Assembly (NCBI RefSeq): GCF_011742875.1
Contig: NZ_JAAQTL010000002.1
Location: 248,001-312,000, forward strand
DNA: 64,000 nucleotides
From: Luteibacter yeojuensis
GTDB taxonomy: Bacteria > Pseudomonadota > Gammaproteobacteria > Xanthomonadales > Rhodanobacteraceae
Reading direction: 5' to 3'
Under the pieces are notes generated by a model. It ran no database searches. It was not told the DNA's origin and saw only the letters and a list, made by a program, of their open reading frames with translations. A program made the translations under genes and the position numbers. Below, one piece after another: positions 1 through 11,536 of the stretch; position 1 is the stretch's first letter; each line of letters begins with the position of its first letter.

Positions 1-388
1 TCACCGTGGTGAGGATGGCATCGCCGGCCTTGAGCTTCGGCAGCGCGTAGCTGTAGGCCACGAGGTTGATCGACTGCGTGGTGCCGGAGGTGAGGATCAC
101 CTCGTCGCGCGACGGCGCATGGATGAACCGCGCAATGGCGTCGCGGGCGCTCTCGTACGCCGAAGTGGCTTCCTCGCCAAGCTGGTGCACCGCGCGCGCC
201 ACATTGGCGTTGTGTTCGCGGTAATGCCGGTCGACCGCCTCGATCACCGAGACAGGCTTCTGCGCGGTGTTGGCGTTGTCGAAGTAGATCAACGGCTTGC
301 CGTGGACCGTGCGCGACAACAGGGGAAAATCGGCGCGGACGCGCTCGATATCCAGCGGCGACACGGCTGACGCGGGCTTGGCGTTCAT
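1..388 (-). CDS. sufS: Cysteine desulfurase SufS (N-terminal part, cut by window edge)
   Basis: PLP-dependent cysteine desulfurase that supplies sulfur to the SUF iron-sulfur scaffold. About 129 N-terminal residues are visible. They read as the start of the SufS/CsdA family: an N-terminal DFPLLSR motif, then YFDNANTAQKP, NVARAVHQLGEEAT and a T-S-G-T-T stretch that binds PLP phosphate. The catalytic Lys and Cys lie beyond the edge. The ATG start is 19 bases after the sufD stop, so this is the last visible gene of the SUF operon. Confidence 0.93.
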   Translation of the reverse strand, partial: MNAKPASAVSPLDIERVRADFPLLSRTVHGKPLIYFDNANTAQKPVSVIEAVDRHYREHNANVARAVHQLGEEATSAYESARDAIARFIHAPSRDEVILTSGTTQSINLVAYSYALPKLKAGDAILTTV

Positions 389-407
389 GGCTTGGCTCCG
401 TGGTGCT

Positions 408-1723
408 TTATTCGGTCGGACCGGTCGGCAGATGCGCCACCAGAAGCTCGCCGAGATGTTCGCGCAAGGCGTCGTTCGCGAGCGATTCGAGCGCCGCGCG
501 ACAGAAGGCGAGGGTCAGCAGGCTGCGCGCGTCGACGAGCGGAATGCCGCGCGAGCGCAGGTAGAACAGCGAGCGCTCGTCGAGCTGGCCGATGGTCGCG
601 CCATGCGCGGCCTTGACCTCGTCCGCGTAGATTTCGAGTTCGGGCTTGGTATCGATCTCGGCCATGCCCGACAGCAACAGGTTCTTGTTGCTCAGCGCGG
701 CGTCGGCGCCGTCGGCACCCTCGGCGACGACGATCGCGCCGCGGAACACGCCACGCGAACGGCCATCGGCCACACCGCGCCACAGGGCGTCGGAGGCGGT
801 GTCGCGGGCCTTGTGCCGGATCTCCAGCTGCGTGTCGGCATGCTGCCGGCCGGCGAGCGCGAAGACGCCGCGCGAATCGAAGCGCGCCTTGTCGCCTTCC
901 AGGTCCGCGTGCCACTCGTGGCGGACGAGCGCGCCGCCCAGTTCCAGCGCGTGGAGCGTGGCCGCCGCGCCGGCATCGATGCGGATGTGGCCGCGACGCA
1001 CGAGCGTGGTGGCGGCCGAGGCGTCCTGGAGCACGACGAGGCCGAGACGGCCCTCTTCGCGCAGCACGATATCGGAAACGACCGTGCCCAGCTGCGTGGC
1101 GTCACCCGCGGAAACGAAATGCTCGACGATGTCGACGGCGGCGGCCTTGCCCACCTCGACCAGCAGGCGCACGTGCCACGCGGTATCCGCCTGGGCGCCG
1201 CTGGACACGTGCACGACGTGGAGGGGACGCGCCACGGAGACGCCGTCGGCCACGCGCAGCACGAAGCCGTCTGCGGCCAGCGCGGCGTTGAGGTGCACGA
1301 AGGCATCGGCCGCGCCGCGGCGATAGCGATTGGCCAGGGCGAAGCGCAACGGCTCGGGATGCGCGGTCAGCGCATCGGCCAGCGGCGCCAGTTCGATCCC
1401 TTCCCCGCCAGGCGACGAAAGGTCGGCCCGGAACGCGCCGTCGACGAACACGATGCGCGCGCCATCGACACCTGGCAGCGCGTAGAGGGCGGGGTCGACC
1501 GCGATCGTCGCCGCGACGTCTCGATCCGCGAGCGCGAAGGCGCGCTGCGACAAGGCGCGCAACGGGGTGTACTTCCAGGCTTCGTTACGCCCTTCCGGCA
1601 AGCCGGTGTCGGCGAAGGCATCGAGGTTCTCGCGACGGGCGGCGTCCAGCCAGGCGATGCCGCTGGACGGCAGCGCCCGGGCGGCATCCAGCGCCGCCCG
1701 CACGAACGGGGACGGCGCGTTGC

Positions 1724-1727
<4 letters not shown>
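408..1727 (-). CDS. sufD: Fe-S cluster assembly protein SufD
   Basis: Component of the SufBC2D scaffold complex that builds Fe-S clusters in the cytosol. The 439-residue protein has the SufD layout: a helical N-terminus with a WKYTPLRAL-type motif near residue 50, a long beta-helix core, and the C-terminal SufB/SufD signature DERSLFYLRSRGIP followed by a helical tail. Its ATG overlaps the sufC stop in an ATGA, so the two are translationally coupled. Family length is normal. Confidence 0.93.
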
Positions 1728-2509
<782 letters not shown>

Positions 2510-2527
2510 GTGCATGGGACGGTCCAA

Positions 2528-2937
2528 TCAGGGCGTGAGGTGCGAGAGCGCGTCGAGCGCGTCGTCGCGGCGTTCCCAGGGCACGAAGATGTGGTCGTGC
2601 AGGAACGCCGATACGGGATTGCAGGGTATGCCGCGCTTGGCCAGCGCGGCGGAAACGGCGGCCATCATGCCCACCGCGGTGAGGCTGGACTGCACGCGCA
2701 GCGTGATCCGTGCCCAGAGCAGCCGCTCGCTCGCGGCCGCCTCGGTGTCTTCCACGTCGACGATGAGCGTGGTGCCCTCGGCTTCGCGGAACATCATGAG
2801 GGCGTCGGCCATGCGCTCGCGCGCCTTCTCGTGCGACACGTGCAGGAAGCGCTTCGGGATCGGATCGATTTCCGGGTCCAGCGCGGCGAGCAGCACGCGC
2901 AGGTCGGTGAGGCCGGGGGCGGAACCGATGATGCCCA

Positions 2938-2938
<1 letters not shown>
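2528..2938 (-). CDS. ACT-domain protein of the COG3602/DUF2241 type inside the suf operon
   Basis: A 136-residue protein with no signal peptide. It has two half-domains: an N-terminal stretch opening with LRVLLAALDPEI and a C-terminal ACT-like segment, RITLRVQSSLTAVGMMAAVS followed by a HDHIFVP motif. This resembles small stand-alone ACT proteins thought to bind amino acids. Its ATG overlaps the sufB stop by one base (TGATG), and its stop is about 18 bases before the sufC ATG, so it is part of the operon. A link to cysteine or sulfur status is only inference from position; no enzymatic residues were recognised. Confidence 0.8.
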
Positions 2939-4412
<1,474 letters not shown>

Positions 4413-4416
<4 letters not shown>

Positions 4417-4847
4417 GCGTTTGCCTGTACGGCCGGCGCCTTCGGGCGCCCGGCCAGCATCTGTGCCAGGGTCATCGCGCGCAGCACGCCGTCGATCGTT
4501 CCCGAGACGGCGCGCCAGCTGCCGCTGACCCCGCAGGTGGACTGCCGTTCGCAGTGGCCTTCGGCCAGGCTGCATTCGGTCAGGCCGATGGGCCCCTCCA
4601 TCGCCTCCACGATATCGGCGAGGCTGATCGCCTCCGCCGGCCGCGCCAGACGGTAACCGCCGTTGACGCCGCGGAAGGATTCCACCAGGCCGGCGTGGCC
4701 GAGCAGCTTCAGCAGCTTCGACACGGTGGGCAACTCCAGGCGCGCCTCTTCGGCGATCTGGGCGGTGCTCAGAACGTCGGTGGGATGAGCGGCGATGCAG
4801 GTCATCACCACCGTCGCGTAGTCGGTCAGTCGGCTGACACGGAGCAT
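4413..4847 (-). CDS. Rrf2-family regulator of the SUF operon (IscR-like)
   Basis: A 144-residue Rrf2 transcription factor with a winged helix at the N-terminus ([10 protein letters not shown], then [20 protein letters not shown]) and three clustered cysteines at about residues 92, 99 and 105. IscR relatives use such cysteines to hold a [2Fe-2S] cluster. The spacing here (six then five residues between) differs slightly from E. coli IscR and fits the SUF-regulator subgroup known in Xanthomonas. It is the first gene of the operon and overlaps sufB by four bases, so it likely autoregulates the whole operon by sensing Fe-S supply. Its close upstream region has a dyad (4869-4886). Confidence 0.92.
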
Positions 4848-4868
4848 GGGGAAAGGGAAAGGCGTCAA

Positions 4869-4886
4869 TACCAGACCAAAATGGTA
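4869..4886 (-). promoter_or_regulatory. Candidate Rrf2-type operator before the suf operon
   Basis: Inverted repeat TACCA-N8-TGGTA, with an inner ACCA-AAA-TGGT dyad, lies 22 to 39 bases upstream of the regulator ATG. Rrf2 proteins bind AT-rich dyads of this size in their own promoters. It is the only dyad in this short AT-richer stretch. The assignment rests on position and symmetry alone. Confidence 0.45.
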
Positions 4887-4933
4887 CTGATTTCCCGCCG
4901 CGAACGCAATGTCCGGGACGCCCCTCGCCCCGT

Positions 4934-4950
4934 TGCACCTGTCTGGTGCA
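4934..4950. promoter_or_regulatory. Perfect NtrC-type binding site upstream of amtB
   Basis: The 17-base site TGCACC-TGTCT-GGTGCA has perfect 6-base arms and a 5-base spacer. This is the form of the classical NtrC enhancer site at glnA in enteric bacteria (TGCACC-N5-GGTGCA). It is centred about 74 bases before the amtB ATG. A sigma-54 core promoter is not clean: the best GG/GC pair downstream (TGGAGGCGGCCCGTGC, from 4960) has 11 rather than 10 bases between GG and GC. Confidence 0.65.
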
Positions 4951-5015
4951 TTTGCCGGCTGGAGGCGGCCCGTGCTTAACATCGGCCCGAACACGTATCC
5001 GTACCCGGGAGGTCC

Positions 5016-6278
5016 ATGTCGATGCGTTCCGAGATCCTGCTCGACACGGGCGACACCGCCTGGATGCTGACGGCGACCATGCTCGTGCTCCTGATGACCA
5101 TTCCAGGCCTCGCCCTGTTCTACGGCGGCATGGTCCGCGCGAAGAACCTGCTCTCCGTGCTGATGCAGTGTTTCGCGATCACCGCCGTCGTCACCGTGCT
5201 CTGGGTCGTCTACGGCTACTCCGTCGCCTTCGACGACAGCGGCATGCTTGCCGGACATACCGGACTGCATTCCTTCATCGGCGGACTGGATCACGCCATG
5301 CTCGCCGGACTCACGCCCGACAGCCTGCACGGCACGATCCCCGAAGCACTGTTCGTGATGTTCCAGCTGACCTTCGCCATCGTCACCCCGGCACTCATCG
5401 TGGGTGCCATCGCCGAGCGGACGAAATTCTCCGCGCTGCTCGTCTTCACGGTGCTCTGGTTCACCCTCGCTTACCTTCCGCTCGCGCACATGGTGTGGGG
5501 CGGTCCGGGCTCCTTCCTGGGCGACCTCGGCGTCATCGATTTCGCCGGCGGCACCGTCGTGCATATCAATGCGGGCATCGCCGGACTCGTCGGTTGCCTT
5601 GTCATCGGCAAGCGCCGCGGCTATCCGCTCACGCCGATGCCGCCGCACAACCTCGGCTACACGCTGGTGGGCGCCAGCATGCTCTGGGTGGGCTGGTTCG
5701 GATTCAACGGCGGATCCGCCGTCGCCGCGAACGGCAGTGCCTCCATGGCGATGCTGGTAACGCAGGTCGCCACCGCCGCGGCGGCGCTCGGATGGACCGC
5801 GATCGAATGGATCGTCCATCGCCGCCCCAGCGTGCTGGGCATCGCCTCCGGCGCCGTGGCGGGACTGGTCGCCGTCACCCCGGCCGCCGGCAGCTGCGGT
5901 CCCGGCGGCGCGCTGGTCCTCGGACTCGCCGCCGGTATCGTGTGTTTCTTCTGCGCGACCCGGCTGAAACGCCGGCTCGGCTATGACGATTCGCTGGATG
6001 TGTTCGGCGTCCATGCCATCGCCGGCATCCTGGGCGCGCTCCTCACCGGCCCGCTCGCGTCGCCCGCGCTCGGGGGTTTCGGCAATGTGGTCCACCCCGG
6101 CGAGCAGTTGTGGATCCAGTTCGAAGGCGTGGCATTCACCGTCGCCTACAGCGCGGCCACGAGCTATGCCGTCTTCAAGGTCATCGCCATGACGATGGGC
6201 CTGCGCGTGGATGAGGAGCAGGAAGACCTCGGTCTCGACCTGGCGCTGCACGAGGAGCGCGGCTACAACCTTTCGTGA
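5016..6278 (+). CDS. amtB: Ammonium transporter (Amt family)
   Basis: Inner-membrane ammonium channel of 420 residues. The sequence is rich in hydrophobic helices and carries the Amt signature [10 protein letters not shown], the twin pore histidines (about H158 in LAHMVWGG and H333 in GVHAIAGI) and the FNGGSA motif. Unlike E. coli AmtB it has no cleavable signal peptide; a short MSMRSEIL leader precedes the first helix. A GGGAGG ribosome site is just upstream. No glnK is adjacent, which is unusual since glnK and amtB are normally paired. Control by nitrogen is suggested by the NtrC-type site at 4934-4950. Confidence 0.93.
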   Translation: MSMRSEILLDTGDTAWMLTATMLVLLMTIPGLALFYGGMVRAKNLLSVLMQCFAITAVVTVLWVVYGYSVAFDDSGMLAGHTGLHSFIGGLDHAMLAGLTPDSLHGTIPEALFVMFQLTFAIVTPALIVGAIAERTKFSALLVFTVLWFTLAYLPLAHMVWGGPGSFLGDLGVIDFAGGTVVHINAGIAGLVGCLVIGKRRGYPLTPMPPHNLGYTLVGASMLWVGWFGFNGGSAVAANGSASMAMLVTQVATAAAALGWTAIEWIVHRRPSVLGIASGAVAGLVAVTPAAGSCGPGGALVLGLAAGIVCFFCATRLKRRLGYDDSLDVFGVHAIAGILGALLTGPLASPALGGFGNVVHPGEQLWIQFEGVAFTVAYSAATSYAVFKVIAMTMGLRVDEEQEDLGLDLALHEERGYNLS

Positions 6279-6337
6279 CGCGTATCGACGTCGCCCACGT
6301 GTCGCCGTAGGCGTGGAACCCGCCGGCGTACTTCGCG

Positions 6338-6360
6338 CGTCAAGTCGCCGCGCCTTGACG
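6338..6360. promoter_or_regulatory. Inverted repeat in the amtB/large-gene gap
   Basis: CGTCAAG-N9-CTTGACG is a perfect 7-base dyad followed at once by TATAAAT. It could be an operator or part of a promoter for the downstream exported-protein operon. The rest of the 512-base gap (6279-6790) holds no recognisable gene apart from a doubtful short frame at 6513, and no clear terminator for amtB. Confidence 0.3.
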
Positions 6361-6512
6361 TATAAATCGCGAACAGGAAAACGATACGACGCGAAAAGGA
6401 TATTCGATGACCCCGTTCCATGGGATGGCGCGAGCGGCGCTCCGTTCTTTCGTCCTCACAGCCGGCACCGGATGCGCGGCGCATGGCCAACCGCCAGGGG
6501 CGGCGCGACGAC

Positions 6513-6632
6513 ATGAGCTACTTCGCGCCGCCGTTCGACAGGATGCCATACGGCAACACGTACACCTCGTCCTCGGCACCGCCGGTCGTCGATCGCCTGG
6601 CGCAAGCGGCCCTCGCCGCCAGCCTCCATTAG
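6513..6632 (+). CDS. Doubtful small open frame (39 residues)
   Basis: Short frame starting MSYFAPPFDRMPYGN and ending in TAG. Codon third positions are mostly G or C, as in real genes here, and the composition (Tyr, Phe, Asn, Ser early, an Ala-rich helix at the end) is not typical of a shadow frame. There is no good ribosome site at normal spacing. An upstream in-frame ATG at 6483 is possible. No homologue is recognised. Confidence 0.22.
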   Translation: MSYFAPPFDRMPYGNTYTSSSAPPVVDRLAQAALAASLH

Positions 6633-6790
6633 ACATCGTTGCCGCCGGCCGTGCCCAGCCCGTTGGGCGTGACTTGTGGGCGCAACTTGCGCTGTGCGGC
6701 AGGAACTCCCCCAACGAGGGGTATTCCCGGGTCCCATCGCCGGATCCTCGTTCTTAAACGGTTCGAACACTCCAGGGAAAAGGAGAACCC

Positions 6791-9700
6791 ATGCGCCAAA
6801 TCATGAAAGAAGGCCACGCGGAAAGCCCCTCCGCGCAACGTCGCGCCGCGTGGTACATCGCGCTCACTCTCGCCGGTGTCGCAGGGATTTCACCGGTCGC
6901 TCACGCCGACACGACGACCGAGATCCGGTTGGCGGACCCTTGCGTCCTTACGAAGCCACCGGAGTCCGATGAGACCCCGACGATCCTGCTTACGCGGGAA
7001 GCGATCCGGCAGCGGCTGGCGGCCGCGGCGGTGAAAGAACGATTGGTGAAATACTTCGAAAAGATGCCTACCTCGATGAAGTGTGAGTGGTGGAAGGCAT
7101 TCGATGCACATTCCAATGCGGAAAGGCTTCTTTTCGACCAGGTTGAGAAGGAGCGCAAAGCACTTGAGTTCCAGGCATTCAGCGACATCGCGACACGGCT
7201 TGGCGTGCCAACCATTGTAGACCTTTACCTGCACACCGATCTTGTCGACGAGCAGGGTGCAATCTTAAAACGAAGCCATGTCATCGAACCCCTGACGGAT
7301 TTCATTCGACGTGGCGTCGACTTCGGCCTGAGACGTCGGGCGACAAAGAACGGCCGCGACTACATCAAGTACACCCGGGTCAACCGATTCGCCTCCTATT
7401 CCCCGCACTTCAACCAGGACATTGACTTCAAGAAAGTCATCGATGTCCTGACCGACTACGACGCGGCGGGCCGAATCCAGGATTCGATCAATTCGCGGTT
7501 CTCCGATAAGACATCGCCATGGTCGACACCGGCCGCCATTATGGATGCCGCAAAAGCCGAACTCCGCTTCGCCGGACTCGAAGCCTTGCGCAAGGGAGAT
7601 ATCACGCTTGAGCAATATGGTCGATTCACTGCCGCGATCGAGGCGGACAAGGGCGACGGCCAAGGCGAGCTCAGCTATGCGCACTATGCGCTGCGCGTGG
7701 GTAGAACATGGTTCAGCGGCAGCGCACCGCACCCGATCCAGCTTCCCGCATTCAATATCCGGCTCCGCTCGACGTGGAACTCGACCAGGACGACCCTCCT
7801 CCCGGAAACGAACTTCCTCTACACACCCGGGCATCCGGACGGCTCGCTGCGCATCCTTCCCGTGGGCGGCAGCGCAGCGTCGATGATTATCGGCAACCTC
7901 GAGTCCGCTGGAAGCGCTGAAAACCGCCCTGGCCATGACAAGAGCCACAAGGTTCTCGCCTGGCTGGGTCGGCGGCTGCCTCCCCTGGATTTCCACGAAT
8001 TGCTTGGGGAACTCACGAAGGGCGATAGCGCCGGAAAAACCGTCAATGCGACGACTATGCCGATCGCCGGGGGCCGACTGCGGAACAAGCGCGCGCTCGC
8101 CGAAAAGACGGAGTCCGACTCCAACGCGCTGACGCAGTGGCTTGCCGGCCGCTTGCAGGCGGTATTCGGTGACAAGGGCCCAACGAATCCGCGCGTCGGG
8201 CTGGAACGATACCCCACGGGAAACCGACCGCTCCGTTTCGTCGATGCCGTTGCCGCCAGTCAACTGAGCAGAGCACGCAGCGCCATGGATCCCCGGTTTG
8301 TCGCTGTGCTGGACGCAGACTGCGCGCGGTTGGAACAGATCGCCATGGGCATCGTCGAAGAGGCGTTCTCGCTGGCCCTCATCCCCTTCCCGATCCGGGG
8401 TGCGGAAAAGCTACAACTGGCCAGCGTCATCGGGATGATGGCGGAAAGCACGGCACGCTATCTGGCGTCACCCCACACCGCCACTTATGAGGGTGTGCAG
8501 TTGGTCGCCGACGTCGCCGACTTCTTCATCGGCATCGGACTGGGCGTCGGTGCGTCAACCCTCGCTCAACAGCAGGGCGGCCGCCCGCCCGTTGTCTACC
8601 GGCCTCCCCATACAGCCCACGCCAAATTGTGGTTCGACCTGGATACCCGCACGCACGCCATTCCGAGCCTGCCCGAAGGGGCGTCGGCCCAAACACACGG
8701 TATTTTCCGAAAGGGCGAGGATGCCTTCGTAAAACTGAAGACCGAACGCGGCGAAGATATCGTCCGGATCGTCGCCGACGGTGCGGGTTACCGCATCGCA
8801 CTAGACAAGGGGAAGGCAGGCCCACTTGTCAGGCCATGGCGCAATGGCCTCTGGAAGCTGGTGGCGACGGAGCAACCGCTCGGCAAACGCCAGTTCGCAC
8901 AGTTGCTGCTCAAGGAATACACCTCGGACCCGGCCACGCTCGAGCGGACGCGCAAACTCATGCGCCAGTTCGGCCTTAACGAAGGCGATCTCATCAGGAT
9001 GTCGAACGACGGCGAGCTCCTGGGCGCGACGCAGATCGTGATGGAGGCGGTAGGACATGCTTTCATCGAAGAGCAGGTCGCACGTCTGACTGACCGCAAG
9101 GATCGCCGTTGGTCAGCAAAGGAAGTCCTGGTCACCGCGCCGGACATCGCAAGATACATGGAACGTCCTTTGGTCGTTCTCGACAGTAGTGGGCAGATCG
9201 AAACCGCTGTACTGAGGGACGGCACAGCGGCGAATCCGGATCGCATCCCGACCGACGCGGTGCGGGTGCAGCGCGTCGGCGATCGTTACCTTGTGCCCAA
9301 TGCGAAAGCGCCCGCCGATCGCATCGAGCACTCATCCATCTTTGCCGCCGTGGAGGCCGCGACACGGCCGCCGACCCACCAGGCCCTCGATCCCATCCAA
9401 CGCGAGGCCCGATTCCGCGAAGGGCTCGCCGTCCATATCGCCGGAAGATCGAGGCAGACGAGCCTGGAGCGCATGCATGAGAAATGGATAGCTCCGCTGT
9501 CATTGCCGCAACGGCTGAGAGAACCCGTCATGAAAGTTTCCAGGATGCGACATGTGCTTCGCGATAAGCACCATGCCGCCACGGCGGATCAGGAACGGCG
9601 TCTCCTGGAAACCGTTCGCGACCTCATGCCGGAAGGACATCGTATCGACATCGAAGTACGCAGGCATGGATCAAATACGTTGCTGGCCCGGGTCGAAAGC

Positions 9701-11440
9701 CATGACGCCGATGCCACGCGCATCGTCATCGAGGCCGATCTCGACACGTCCGGACGTCGAGTCACTTACTACAGGCGGGACAGCCGGGGCGAGGCGATAC
9801 GGTCTCGTGCAGTAGAAGAGTCGTTTTCGCCGCTCATCGACGCGATACTCAATAGCGGCAATGGCGCGGTACGTCGCGCGCTGAAGCTTGGCGAGTATCA
9901 ATGGAGCGACTTCGCCGACATGCTGATGACACACATGGCGGACGATCAGGACGCCCTGCTTCCTCCGGCCCTCGGGCACCTCCTCGTAACGAACAAGGAC
10001 ATACGCGATCAGATGAACGAGCAGGCTTCGGATGATCTGATATCCGGAGGACACCGCTATGCGCAGCTGAGCGATCTCGTTGGCCGCACACATATTGTTG
10101 AAATAGGCCCCACCACAGCGGATGGCATGCACGAGATACTTGACCCGCATGCGACTGGCGAACGGGGGAGCGGCCATTTCATCATGCAACGCGATGGCCG
10201 GTGGCATCGCAGTAGCCGGTTAAGGCATGGCTACGATCCCATGGATGCGGCGGGCCGTTCGGCGGCCGCCTCGGCGATCCGGCGCCACCTTCTCGATGGC
10301 GGAGACGTCAGCGACGGCGCCATGGACAATCTTCTCGACGCCATCCCGCAGCCATTGTTGCGGGAGGTCGCGGAACATCTGGATGCCGCGGACATCGACG
10401 CTGGCCATGGCCTTGTCCTGACCCTGCGCAATCCTGCCGGCGGCACCTGGACATACCGGACAATGATCAACACGGATGGCGTGCACAGCAGGCTCGCCGG
10501 GCGAGCGGAAACGCCACCGGTGACAAGGCCTCCCACACCGGGGCAAAGCGCCCGGCATCTGACCACAGCCGTGCGCCACACGGCCGGGACTCTGGACGAG
10601 ACCGACACGATGGTTTCCAGCCTTATCGACAAGGGTGAGCGTGCCAGCAGGTTCATCGCGCTGACCGCACGCGACAGGCACCTCGACGCTCTGATGCAAG
10701 CACGAAGGTTGCGCGGCATGTTGGTCGAAGACGAAGGTGCCGCGGTCGTGGCCTCGGTTTCGGGCCATGTGTTTACCCTGCTCATCCCGGCGTCCGATAT
10801 CGCAAAAGCCACGGAATGGTCGAGCATCGCCCACCTCCCGGAGGGTACCCGCATCGTCGACAGCTGGTACGACGTCGCTGCCGACGCCCAAAGCTACGGC
10901 GAGCGTATCCGCACCGTTGCTCAAGAGCAGCACGAACGCGGCGATACGATCAGGCAGACGAGCGACGATGGCATCGTACAGACCGTCTCGCCTGTCGAGT
11001 TCACGGAACGTGTCCTTTCGGGTCGTGTCCGCGTGGAAACATGGAACCCACGGCACGACCCCATCTCCGAAAATGGATACATCGACTACATCCGCTACCG
11101 GGTGAACCGTCCTGCCCTTCGTCATCACGCAGGACTCGACTGGATCACCTCGGACGCGGCGCGTCTGGATTACCTCAATTATTTCACCCCTCCCTTCGCC
11201 GCGGCCGAGCCGGGCGCGGAAACTACCCTGGCATCCATGACCGGGCTCATATCCGAAGTTCGTGCGTTCAACCAGCAGAATGCCCCCTCTTCCTCCCGTC
11301 CAGCCGATACCACTCCTCCGTTGCCAGCAATCTCCCATTCGCAGGCGATGGCGGACTTCCACAATTGGCTGCGGGACGATGACGCGACGCGCCCGCTCCT
11401 GGACGACTGGGAGTTCGACTTCGATCTCCTGGGCGACTGA
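6791..11440 (+). CDS. Very large exported protein, founder of a four-gene paralogous cluster, toxin-like architecture
   Basis: A 1549-residue protein with a clear AAGGAG ribosome site 5 bases before the ATG. Residues 1 to about 40 are a Sec signal peptide (basic start, hydrophobic WYIALTLAGVAG, likely cleavage after AHA). Residues about 41-600 are unique to this member. The segment FLYTPGHPDGSLRI (about residue 340) followed by WLGRRLPPLDFHELL resembles, from memory, the dermonecrotic-toxin-like N-terminal domain (DUF6543) of large Pseudomonas proteins. A hydrophobic stretch, VADFFIGIGLGVGASTLA, lies near 578-595. From about 610 on it shares modules with the next three genes: a GIFRKGEDAFV / GAGYRI beta module, an ERPLVVLDSSG block, a DKHHAATADQERRLLE block, FSPLIDAILN, and a C-terminal module (about 1270-1470) with GHVFTLLIP and GTRIVDSW. 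Only three cysteines were seen, none in shared modules. Function unknown; export plus toxin-like resemblance suggests an effector or surface protein. Confidence 0.85.
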   Translation: MRQIMKEGHAESPSAQRRAAWYIALTLAGVAGISPVAHADTTTEIRLADPCVLTKPPESDETPTILLTREAIRQRLAAAAVKERLVKYFEKMPTSMKCEWWKAFDAHSNAERLLFDQVEKERKALEFQAFSDIATRLGVPTIVDLYLHTDLVDEQGAILKRSHVIEPLTDFIRRGVDFGLRRRATKNGRDYIKYTRVNRFASYSPHFNQDIDFKKVIDVLTDYDAAGRIQDSINSRFSDKTSPWSTPAAIMDAAKAELRFAGLEALRKGDITLEQYGRFTAAIEADKGDGQGELSYAHYALRVGRTWFSGSAPHPIQLPAFNIRLRSTWNSTRTTLLPETNFLYTPGHPDGSLRILPVGGSAASMIIGNLESAGSAENRPGHDKSHKVLAWLGRRLPPLDFHELLGELTKGDSAGKTVNATTMPIAGGRLRNKRALAEKTESDSNALTQWLAGRLQAVFGDKGPTNPRVGLERYPTGNRPLRFVDAVAASQLSRARSAMDPRFVAVLDADCARLEQIAMGIVEEAFSLALIPFPIRGAEKLQLASVIGMMAESTARYLASPHTATYEGVQLVADVADFFIGIGLGVGASTLAQQQGGRPPVVYRPPHTAHAKLWFDLDTRTHAIPSLPEGASAQTHGIFRKGEDAFVKLKTERGEDIVRIVADGAGYRIALDKGKAGPLVRPWRNGLWKLVATEQPLGKRQFAQLLLKEYTSDPATLERTRKLMRQFGLNEGDLIRMSNDGELLGATQIVMEAVGHAFIEEQVARLTDRKDRRWSAKEVLVTAPDIARYMERPLVVLDSSGQIETAVLRDGTAANPDRIPTDAVRVQRVGDRYLVPNAKAPADRIEHSSIFAAVEAATRPPTHQALDPIQREARFREGLAVHIAGRSRQTSLERMHEKWIAPLSLPQRLREPVMKVSRMRHVLRDKHHAATADQERRLLETVRDLMPEGHRIDIEVRRHGSNTLLARVESHDADATRIVIEADLDTSGRRVTYYRRDSRGEAIRSRAVEESFSPLIDAILNSGNGAVRRALKLGEYQWSDFADMLMTHMADDQDALLPPALGHLLVTNKDIRDQMNEQASDDLISGGHRYAQLSDLVGRTHIVEIGPTTADGMHEILDPHATGERGSGHFIMQRDGRWHRSSRLRHGYDPMDAAGRSAAASAIRRHLLDGGDVSDGAMDNLLDAIPQPLLREVAEHLDAADIDAGHGLVLTLRNPAGGTWTYRTMINTDGVHSRLAGRAETPPVTRPPTPGQSARHLTTAVRHTAGTLDETDTMVSSLIDKGERASRFIALTARDRHLDALMQARRLRGMLVEDEGAAVVASVSGHVFTLLIPASDIAKATEWSSIAHLPEGTRIVDSWYDVAADAQSYGERIRTVAQEQHERGDTIRQTSDDGIVQTVSPVEFTERVLSGRVRVETWNPRHDPISENGYIDYIRYRVNRPALRHHAGLDWITSDAARLDYLNYFTPPFAAAEPGAETTLASMTGLISEVRAFNQQNAPSSSRPADTTPPLPAISHSQAMADFHNWLRDDDATRPLLDDWEFDFDLLGD

Positions 11441-11536
11441 ACGCCGCTTCCCCATGTCGACACGATTGACGCAGCAAAAGCACACGGTATGACCGGTCTT
11501 CACGACCGCAACCTTCCCTCTCGGATCAAACGAAAC

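Noticed and set aside
4955..4985. Sigma-54 core promoter for amtB
   Set aside because: The best candidate has 11 instead of 10 bases between GG and GC, so it is not claimed as a feature.
6750..6775. GGTTCGAAC-like sequence resembling a tRNA T-loop
   Set aside because: No acceptor, D or anticodon stems can be formed around it.
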